In this document: piece by piece, positions 51,350 to 61,700 of the stretch
How positions within the stretch are numbered: the stretch's first letter is position 1
Layout of the letters: every line of letters begins with the position of its first letter
NCBI GenBank assembly: GCA_022747635.1
Contig: JAKTNV010000005.1
Coordinates: forward strand, 85,370,469 to 85,434,468
DNA from: Hetaerina americana
Taxonomy: Eukaryota; Arthropoda; Insecta; Odonata; Calopterygidae
DNA length: 64,000 nucleotides
Direction: 5' to 3'
The notes under the pieces: generated by a model
Seen by the model: the letters and a program-made list of their open reading frames with translations, nothing else
The model's database searches: none
What the model was told of the DNA's origin: nothing
Made by a program: the position numbers and the translations under genes

Positions 51350-51690
51350 GAAACATACGGAGGGAATCCTACTTTATTATAATCACATTGACCCCGTAGT
51401 CATTAGTAAGATACGTTTATTTGTCGACGATGCAGTGGTTATCCGTGAACCTCAGGACAAAGCAAGTTTATTAGATGACCTTAATGCTATACAACGACGG
51501 TGCGACACTTGGGAATTATAATTAAACTTTAAAAAGTGGGTAGCGATGAATTTTTGGAAAAAGAGCAATTCCCGCCAGAACGCCCACTGCATCGGGAACA
51601 CTGATGTGGAATGTGTAGGTTAGTTTAAATACGTATGCGTTACCCTCACTCACGACCTCTCCTGGGTGAAACACATACGGGGAATGTTTT
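51350..51690 (+). pseudogene. LINE reverse transcriptase fragment (Jockey/CR1-like)
   Basis: The plus strand reads VISKIRLFVDDAVVIREPQD, LDDLNAIQRRCDTWEL, a stop, LNFKKWVAMNF and FKYVCVTLTHDLSWVKHIRG. These are the RT palm motif C (FVDDAV, usually FADDAV) and the following YLGVTLT.DLSW..HI block. It is damaged and short; the clade is a guess from the motif wording. Confidence 0.6.
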
Positions 51691-51816
51691 TACTTTATTT
51701 ATTTTTTCATGTACCCTGCAAGCTACTACGAGGGTGTGGCAGGGGGTGAATACATGCTAGACTAATTTTTACCCGAACATGACCCTACCGAGGTCGGGCA
51801 ATGTTATTACAATCCC

Positions 51817-52150
51817 TTATCGCTCGTGGAAAAAATGACATCTTAAATCTATCTGTTTTACACTTGATCTCTCTAATTTTATTGACATGATCTCTCCTAC
51901 CGTAGTGCGAAGTGGGTAATGATACATTTTTAACATCACTGATAAATAATCTCCTTTTTTTTGAGAAGTTGACGGACCGAAACGAGGTTCGTCATCAAGT
52001 GACTTTTCAATTTTTATGAAACGAGAAAACCACTGGTGCCCTGGAGTTTTTCCCATAGCACAATCCTTGTAAGCTGTTTTTAACAGGGCAACAGTTTCTG
52101 TGGCTTTTTTCCCAATCAGGAAGCAAAATTTCACAGCGGGACGCTGTTCA
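51817..52150 (-). pseudogene. Mariner transposase N-terminal remnant
   Basis: The minus-strand frame begins MKFCFLIGKKATETVALLKT and contains GHQWFSRFIKIEKSLDDEPR, the first HTH and linker of a mariner transposase, followed by a decayed second HTH. No catalytic region or terminal repeat was found. Confidence 0.6.
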
Positions 52151-52261
52151 CTTAAATCCGCCCTGGCGAAAAACGAGGAGCAGCCGAAACTGCCTTTACT
52201 ACTACGTAAGCTACGGCAACCAAACCACTATTTCGGTTATTTTTAGGTAGCCCCGCGGACA

Positions 52262-52396
52262 CAGGTGGTAGGCAATTCGGGAAATTTTTAAAGCCTTGCT
52301 TTTTAACACATTTCCCCAAACAGAGATTCCTCATACCTCAGACAGTCCTCCTAGTTAATGGAAAATCGATGTTCTTTTATCACCGACCTATAGACG
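52262..52396. repeat. Unclassified repeat, copy 2
   Basis: Partner of 49908-50032 in the same orientation, 2.35 kb away. It follows the mariner remnant on its left. Confidence 0.6.
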
Positions 52397-52899
52397 TTTG
52401 AAGCCGCATGTTTTTTAGGTTACATGTGTAAAAAGTAGTTTTAATTGGCAGTATAAACACTACACATTTTTCTGCAACGTACATATTGACAAGATCCTTG
52501 AATGCCATCCCATAACAATTGATCAAGGAGGAAATTTCCTAATTAAGGCACATTTCTCCGACTTTTCTGGAGTGTCATGACACTTATAATGTACCTGCTC
52601 TCTTATTGGCAATTGATACGTTTGCAAAATTTTCAATTAATATTTTTATTTACCATCACACAGTATACTTACCCCAAACTATGCCAAATAAAATGTATGA
52701 AGTGGAAATATAGGTTTAAATGCAATAGAGATTTTTTATCAGAATATATTTCGTTGTTTTCAGGTATAATTGTTCCTCTCCCTTTCGTCTCGGAAGGCCA
52801 ACACTCCACGAGCGATCTATGTGAAAACGATATCATTGTTTTAGAGTGGAAATAATAACGAAGCGGCTTTCTAATAACGATTCGATTTAAACGAAACGG

Positions 52900-55800
52900 C
52901 TTTATTTTGCATCGACAGAAGAATACGTGGAATGGGGGAACGAGTTGGGATCTTTTCCCCAAATTTGCGGCCACTACTTTGGAGTGAGCATATACGTTGC
53001 TGTGATGGAAAAAATTTCGTAAGCCAAACGTGGATCATCTACTCGCACTTCCTTTTTCAAACTGTATAATAACGAAGCAAAAGATACAATTTTAATAAGT
53101 TGACCTGTTCCTAAATAGTGAATGAAGTTTATTCATCTGTTTATGAATTTCAAAAAAGAAAACAACCTCCCCAGGCTGAAGGTACCGTCTTCGTCGCCTT
53201 GCAGACTTACCGCTGGCATCCCATTGGACAGCTCCTTGGATTCAGGACTACCACAATACTATGTTTGAAGTCCTGCAGATGTCACTGAAGCAGTTGCAAA
53301 CCGACCCAAAATGTCACACGATTTCGTTTTAGGTCACTTGGGCAATCGCAGCAGCCATCATGTAGATAGCCTTCTCATGTCCAAATGATGCAATACAAAA
53401 TGTATCAGTTCGCTCGAGGTCCCTGTAGCAGTATATCGTATCATGTATCTACTCTTCTATCAATATATTTCCGCAGTGGTGAACCCAACAAGGCCTCCTT
53501 ATTTTCATTTGTGCCCATACGTATTGGAAAAAAACAATTATTACAAAAAATTTCAAATCACTTTTAAGCCAATTTAATCGAAGATACAGAGTCGTCATTA
53601 TCTTCAAGTTTCTATATAACCTCCTAGGATGATTTGCCTTTCACCCATGATTTCAACCTGCATTCGAAAAAATCACCAAGTCTCGGGAATTAACTACTAG
53701 TTCACTAGAAAACAGATGCTTGACTAAAGAAATAGAAAGATCAGGCCGAAACGAATATTCCTACAAGCGATGCAACTAAATTAAAATAACCTCGATATAC
53801 ACCAGTAGTGCCATCTTAAATATAAATTTCTCATCGATGTCTGTAAACATTCCTTTTGCATCGAAAAATATTCTCACTAAATGACATTTCCCTATCTTCA
53901 GTACCATTAGTGTAAGGAATAAAAATGTGAAATTAACTAATTCATTTAATAACTCTGACAATTCATACCTTAATATGCCCCTTTAATCGTAATAACATTT
54001 TTAAGAGGCAAAATATTCCCATTTTTGCCCAAAGATGAATTGACATGGAATTGGATGAGAATTCCTACCATTATCCCATGCATAACACGAGTCAACTGGT
54101 TACTAACATGAATAAATATCAGTTATGTCAACCAGGAATCACTTGAATCATGAATTGGGTACGGTCACTAAATTTCAGTTCCTGTACCTATCAAAATATC
54201 CTCCAAGAAAATAATTCTACCATGACAAAAATTGCCAAACCTAATTCGAGGGCTAGTATCAAAGAAAATTAATTGTAAACAACAGAAATCAGAGTAAATA
54301 AATCCCCCAAGTTTTTCACTCATTTAAGAACCTTCGAACACCCTTATCAAGATCTCTCAGATATTAAGGCAGTGTTAAGTACTCACCCACCTGAACTTGA
54401 TAGGTCAGGAGCTTTGATGATAAAATATCCAATAGCAAGCACCTTGACCCTTATTTGAAGATACAACAAGCATAAGTACTTTTGAAATTGAAACCGTAAT
54501 TTAACAGCTCCTATTTTATAACATTACTTACCCAGACGTAACACACACTACTAACCATGTGATATAATTCCTTGGCCAAGTATTTATTTCAGACAAATTC
54601 TTCCACACTCCATTCTAACTCAAATTAACAGGTTGTGTAACCATAGGAAATTTTAACACTTAGAAAAGAACCTGTTCCCTTACAATTGCTATGGTCAAGG
54701 AAGTGCATTTCAACTCGCCCTAAACAATTTGCCTTTGCCGAACAGCAGATGTATACTTGTACCAATTAAAAATAAAACCACTCTATAATCCTTGTTGTCA
54801 TCGGTGAAACACTGCCAAAACAGAAATTCTCTCATCAAATTAAACCGGGACCTTGGCTGAAAAGAAATAGCCATTGTGCAATTTGCTTAACACGATTTGT
54901 TGATGGAATACAAACATCAAATATAAAATGACAGGAAATTGTGCATTTGAGCCCATAGCCAAATGAAAACCTCATATAGACTAGGCAAAATAATTCCAAA
55001 CCAATGAAGTACAACTTCTCTAATCAAGACACCATGAAGATGAGCATCTCCAATGGTACAGACGCAGAAAATCCTTTAGAAAACATGTTTTTGCAGCATT
55101 ATTTCTGAAAATAAAGTATACAAGACAACACTGGTGTTAGTCATTGCTACTAAGGATGTGATTTGACCTGATTCACACGAATTCAGCACTATCACCAACA
55201 TAACCTTGGCGAATGTAATAAAAGAACAGCATAACTTTACAGCCAAGAGCAACTATGAGGTCCACTAATCGCCGTGCAAAATTACCAAAAACCTCTCATG
55301 CCACAGAAGTGATTAATAACCAATTTATAGCATGATAATAGTTCACTTTTAGAACAAAGTTGAACCAAATTCATGGCAGCATTCCACAAGCATCACTCAG
55401 CCTTAAATCTACGAAGTAATGTGTTATGGCTAGACCAAACGAGAAGGGCCTGTAATAAGTACTATCATTCCGGCCCAAAGATGAGTCAAGTCTGAAAGTT
55501 AATCGAACTATATTTCTACGTAGCAACTACTGTCAAACTGGTAAGGGTCTTTCCAATGAATGGATAGTCATATCGAAATTGGAAGCAAGTTGACAACACA
55601 AGGTTGGAACAAGCTCAAGAATATATTCATTTAGGCTATTGGGGACTAAAGCACCTAACTTGCATTAATGCAAGGTATCAATCAATACTGGACTCCAGCA
55701 CTTGACTCAAATCAACGAGAATCTTTGACTCAAAAATCATGACAAAAAGACTCATTAAGACCTTATAAGTGATCCTCTCAATTTTATTAAATTACAGTAA

Positions 55801-57730
55801 ACAAGTGTAAACAATTTGGATTAAAATAGCAATATCGAGCAAAGAATTATCCCATGTCATTTTGCAATTGTATCTATACAAATATTTATTGTACATTACT
55901 CACAAAATTCTTGAACAACAATCTTGCCAAGATATGCACATATTTTGAGCGCCAAATTAATAGTTAAATATAGGACTCACCCAAGTTCCAAGCATTAAAA
56001 CTATTATTTTTTTAAAGTCTCCTTCATTCAGCACAGAAATGAGATGCAGTGAGATGGATTTCAACTCCACATTAAAAATTTGATACATGCAAAAGACAAA
56101 AAGATATGGACACTGGGAATAGATAAATTTTAAGTGACAATGTCAACTTGCCACTCAAGAGAACCCTGGTCCTACTTACTTTGCACAATCAGCTATATCT
56201 ACACACAGCAACCTGATGAAAACAAAAATCAAGTTGAAGACTGATGTTTCTTTTAAACTCACAAATGTCATACACAAAAAAATACACCATTAAAAAGCAA
56301 GATTTGCTGGAAGATGTTATGATAATGTAATTTCGTGTGTTAAATCCTTAGGACATACACAACTGTACCACACTGACACAACATTACATTGCATTTCCTC
56401 CTATAAATCTGCACAAGAGAGTAGAGCAGTTGAGTGATGCAAACAATTCGGAACCAACAATTAACTGCCACTAAGAATAGAAGTGTAATGAATAACCTCT
56501 ACCATGCATAGGCACTACTCTCTTGGTCTTTTAGAAAGTATCACACAAATTCTACAGCAGCAAAAGATACTTTTTGACAAATAAAATAAATCACTGCCTT
56601 TTTCTCTAGGAATCACATTGTGCACTACAAATGTTAATGGTCTAGCTCCTTCATTTCACTTAAATTTTCCCCCACTCAACATGTATTGCTTTTGATCAAC
56701 GCATATTGTGTTATATGTGCAACTGCTGAACCACTCATGCCTCCGACAGATTGCTTCAGACAGAATGTGGGGTCTAAAGAGCCCATTCCAATGGCAGTCA
56801 TACTCCCCCACCAGGAGGAATGGGGTCAAAACTGGGGCAGAGACAGGGAGGCGTTGACGAGCACTAAGCAAAACATTCTCATAGTAGAGGGCATTACTTT
56901 CAACACTCGCAACCTATCATATCATCACACATTAAAAATACATGGCCTCCAAAGAGATGCTACATATTTATTTGATACTTCCTTCTCTGGCATCACAGTT
57001 ACAAGAAGAGCAGGGAAAGGGACAAAAATTATTTTTATGCCTGAATTGTTGCTTCCAAACACTAAATACATTAAAAAGAAGAACATACTCTAGTTTTTTT
57101 TAGAACCAGCAATTTATGACAATACAAAATTAGGTCAGTCAGTCTTTGCCATGATGCCCCAAGAACATTGCAGGGGTTGCAGAAGCAAATTGTTGACCAC
57201 ATCCTGCACAGCACACACGGCTTGCTGGTTTGTTGTTTGGGTGGGCAGATGGTTGGGTGGGTATGCGGGTGGGCAGGTGGTGAGTATGAGCAGATGGTAG
57301 CAATCAAGCTGAAGTAACACTAACTTGCTACTGCAATTGGCTATTTGTTAACAGGGTAATGATTCAAGCCTAGCAAAAATGTAATTCCATAAGCTTAAGT
57401 TCTCCATAATACCCTAGTCAAAGTACCAGTTAATAATTAACTAGCATCACAACTGTGGGCAAGGTGAATTAATTTTGCTCATAATACTCAAGAGTACAAA
57501 CAGTAAATACTTGGAATGATATCTAGGAATCACCAACAGAACAATGTATTAATCAAAACATCCAATTCCAAGTGTTCAAACAATTAGGATTATTTATAAA
57601 ATTTGAAAAAAATCTGAATTTTCCTCAACCTTAATTAGCATTGAAATTTTCCCCAGACCTCAAGCTCTAGGAGTTCATAACAGAGGTTTTAGTTTGTTTC
57701 CCAGAGCTTTCAGACAAAATTTCAACTATA
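52900..57730. other. AT-rich region without recognisable genes
   Basis: I find no transposon motif, tRNA or convincing exon in these 4.8 kb. A 30-codon plus-strand segment just before it (52764-52855, after a TTTTCAG, ending IIVLEWK) could be a terminal exon but has no support. The right part could include 3' untranslated or downstream sequence of 14-3-3 epsilon. Confidence 0.4.
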
Positions 57731-57734
57731 TGAA

Positions 57735-57740
57735 TTTATT
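57735..57740 (-). terminator. Possible poly(A) signal for 14-3-3 epsilon
   Basis: AATAAA on the minus strand, about 940 bp downstream of the 14-3-3 epsilon stop codon. Others occur further down (for example near 56955), so the true site is unknown. Confidence 0.25.
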
Positions 57741-57959
57741 TAACAAACTCATACCATCTAAACACATCTGCATCACGAATAGTGTCAAAAGTTTTGTTAG
57801 AAGTCAACATCAAAGGTGGAGAAATTTAAGTACAAAGGGCAAAGAGTGGACCTACAGGGGAGGCTGGTGGTTGCAAAAGAGACGGGTAAAGGTGATACAA
57901 TGCGGGAGGAATGAGGAGGGAGAGGGGAAGGAGAGGATGAGAGAGAATTAAACTAACCC

Positions 57960-58560
57960 AACGACAACGATGGCACAACCAGGCACTAATCAACCCCCCC
58001 ACCCACCCACCAACAACCACCCCCTTAACTAACCCCCCCCTCTCTCTCCACACCCTAAATACAGCTCTCTCCCCATCCCAACCTGTTACTCCCTCTCTCT
58101 CTTTCTCTCTCACACATACATACACACAAGAACATTCACTCAACACTGCCATGCTAACCAATCCCATCTTAACGTGGCACATGTGACCTAGGGATTCACA
58201 ACACTCACTCCCCCAATTATTACCCCTTTATGCCCCACCCCATCCTTCCACACAACAACACACATACACGCGCAAACATGCCTCCTCTTGGTATACACAC
58301 GCGCGCTACACATACACACACAGACAAACAAGCGTGCACAGCATTGCTTTCCCTCCTCTGGCCATGCATGCGCCCACAACCCCACCCTTCTTCCACCACC
58401 CACCCCATCCTCTCTTCTTCCCCCCTCCCCCACACGCACGCACCCACCCACACACAACCTCCCCTACCCCCCCTCTCTTCCCCCCTCCCCCACCCACCCA
58501 CCCACCTCTCGCCAAACCCTCCCTCTCTCTCCCTCCCTCTCTCTTGCATGGGGGGGCAAG
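57960..58560. repeat. C/CA/CT-rich low-complexity tract
   Basis: About 600 bp dominated by CCCACC, CACA and CTCT runs on the plus strand. It lies just downstream of the 14-3-3 epsilon stop on the minus strand, so the 3' untranslated region would be G/purine-rich. All open frames here are artefacts of composition. Confidence 0.85.
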
Positions 58561-58681
58561 GGGGGATGAGGGGGCTCCCTCAGTCCACAACGGAATGGCC
58601 ACGCCCAATGAACAAAGAGGATGAAGAAGAGACCACCGTGGTGACACAAGCGGTGCACTGGCCATCGGCATTGCCACACAG

Positions 58682-58737
58682 TTACGACACGTCCTGGTCC
58701 TCCACATCCTGCAGCTGTTCCTTCTGCTCCGCGTCCG
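58682..58737 (-). CDS. 14-3-3epsilon: 14-3-3 epsilon terminal exon (acidic tail)
   Basis: After an acceptor TTTAATCCTTGCAG the exon completes the split codon to Ala and encodes [17 protein letters not shown] and a TAA stop at 58684-58682. The flexible acidic tail with EDQDVS is the arthropod type; vertebrate epsilon ends EDENQ. The intron before it is 645 bp (58738-59382). Confidence 0.93.
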
Positions 58738-61700
58738 CTGCAAGGATTAAATCGACCATCAGTTTAAATACATGTTTCAGATTGCTATGAAATGTCTTCA
58801 GAATGAATCTCAAAATACTGATACACTCTTTAAATTTAAGTCAACTCAAGACTCCCTGGGTGTTCAAAAATAAAATTTTAAAAATATTCAACATTCTGAC
58901 AGTATTGAATGAGTTTTGCAGCCAATATGATTAACAAAAATACGAGTCATTAAGAAAATAAAAAGATTTAACACCCATAGAATGTGAACCCCAACAAAAT
59001 CAAAATGACAAAGAAAACCCCTCGATGAAATATTTAAGAATTTAGAGCTTCATTAAATCATAAAAATTACAAAATGGCAACTATTTAATAAGAAACTAAT
59101 TAAGAAAATCATTAAGAGGGGCCCTACACCTTCCAAAAGAAAAATGTGATCACTCATGCAGGAGAAAAACCTCTCCTACATTTGCGAACATTTCATTCAT
59201 TAAAAAACACACCACAAATAATCAAGAAAAGAAATGAATCTCAAGATACAAAATGAAGAAAATACAAAATTTATCTACATTACCTGTTGGTCACTCAAGT
59301 TTAACCATTGGGCCATACACTACCCAGGATAACCAGCTAAAACCAAAAACCATAAAAAAAGAATAAACTGCCATTAACATACCCTCTGCATCTTGCATGT
59401 CAGACGTCCAAAGAGTAAGATTGTCCCTCAAAAGCTGCATGATGAGGGTTGAGTCTTTGTAACTTTCTTCTGAAAGGGTGTCTAACTCCGCTATGGCATC
59501 ATCAAATGCTGCCTTCGCTAGTCGACAAGCTCGGTCAGGTGAATTGAGAATCTCATAATAAAACACTGAGAAGTTAAGAGCAAGACCCAGCCTGAAAATA
59601 AAATGGTAAAGATAACATTACAACATAATAAATCTGATTTCCAGTATTTCCCAGAGATGGGACTATCTATGTCTATCCACAATGAAGTAAGCCTCTTCTA
59701 ATCACAAGAAATAAATTGACATTATCATAGAAAAACTTAAGTCATGACCTTACTCCATTTTTTTAAATTAGCATCATAATATAAGATCACAGGGAATCAC
59801 AAATAGAGCATGACAACTATGGTATGACATGCATAGTAAAACAATTGGATGGAATACTTTTAACACTTCTCAAGTGTAGTTATTATAGTTATACATCCTT
59901 GGAGGGAACTACTCTGATCAGCATCATGAGTAACACAAATTCACGCAAGAAAACTTGCGAGTGTAATGCTTTTGGTACCCTAACAATAGTTTGAATCCAA
60001 AAATGCTGGGCATGCAAATTTATCGAAAAGAGTCTCAGCCCCATTTTTGAATGATCATCAGGCAATCATTGGAAGAAACTTTTGATTTCCATACACCACC
60101 ACCCACACACAACTAATTAAATTTATATTTAGCATAATGTATTCAATATATCCCAAGTCAACGTAATACCATACAGAACATGTTCAATGTTTCCATGATG
60201 TATTACCTTGACATTAAAACTAGTATGAAAACTGGCAATTTTCAAAATTATTAAAATCACCTCCATTTACTCTTAAAGGTTATAAAGACCATTACATAAT
60301 TCAGTGAATACTTTACGATAAACCCTGTGTCCTCTTTTTTTAAAACTAAAATATTTGAGAGCACACCATATGGACATTCACATTATCATTGTCAATGTTA
60401 TTGAATCCAAAAATGTCTATGAAAAAAAACAACAGCAAATATCCCAACCATATAGGTTATAATTCTGTCATGTATCATGACTACTGGGACCAATATTGAA
60501 ATCACAATAGAACAAGGAGAAGTAAGATGACGTAAATGCAATATATATCCTTGGGTTTATACTAGCTTAATCTCTAGCAATCATCCCCTAACAATATTTA
60601 TCCAAAACCTGTTGGAGACACCAAAATATCCCGCCAACTTTTATGGTAGGAGGCTTCCTTAACTAAAAGGCAACCATTTGTAATGATATGACCTTTAACA
60701 CTCATTATTCAGGGATGGATCAAAAGGTGATCAGATATCACCATGAAATGAAGTACATAAACACTGTGGTGCCAGTCACATCTAGAAGTTAAAAGAGTTC
60801 TCCAAATATGAAACCAGATAGTTGACCTGGATCACAAGTGACCATTTTTCATCAACTGAAAGAAGGATTAGGCCGTAAAAATGAGGATTGCAATAAAACC
60901 AGTTCCTACCTGATAGGATGAGTAGGGGGTAATTCAGTCATTGCTGTGCTGCTGGCAGATTTGTATGCCATCAGTGAGTTTTCTGCTGCTTCTTTCCTGT
61001 CTGCGCCAGTGGCAAATTCCGCCAAATACCGATGATAATCTCCCTTCCTATAGAACCAAACCAAATAATTGTCATTACAAAAAATGAGTACAGTTAGAAA
61101 CACCTGAGCGAAGAAAGGAATGCATTAATATGCTGGCAACAAAAGCAATGTCTTTTAGACGAAGGCTAGCTTGGCTACTTGTGTCCATCAAAGGCTCATA
61201 GAAGGTACATTGAGAAACTACCAAACATACGCATACTAAAAAAGCATTAGTAGCACAGCCAGTTTTCCTTTGATGAAAAGATCTTTACTTCAAATTTACT
61301 TCAGACTTGAAAAATTGTTTCAATCAATAAATGGCTTTCTGCTTCTAAGATGCAGCATAGATAAAGTTTTTAAATGAAATTCACAATAATGAAGACAATC
61401 TTAAATCCCTATATCTCATTTCCGTTGAAATGATCCTTCATAGCACAGTTAAAAAATAACTCATGGTAATATTTCCTCGTCAAAAGCTGATAACTCCATT
61501 AACTACAGTATTCATAAATACTACATTCATTAAATACGCTTAAATATATACACGGATAACTCATGGAATTAAAATGCTGCTGACCAAATTTTATAGATAC
61601 ACCACAAAATATCAGCTGTAATATTCTTAAATATTTTAGTAAAATCAACATGTACATGTAAATATACTTAACCCTCTTAGTGCGGCGGGCCGATATATCG

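Noticed and set aside
52764..52855. Plus-strand segment after TTTTCAG ending IIVLEWK-stop, a possible last exon
   Set aside because: Too short, no partner exon, and the acceptor alone is weak evidence.
52669..52974. 101-codon minus-strand ORF
   Set aside because: Opposite the segment above; composition is not protein-like and no motif is present.
58188..58790. Several overlapping ORFs rich in Pro/His/Thr or Gly/Arg
   Set aside because: Low-complexity CA/CT/C runs downstream of 14-3-3 epsilon; no conserved composition or splice structure.
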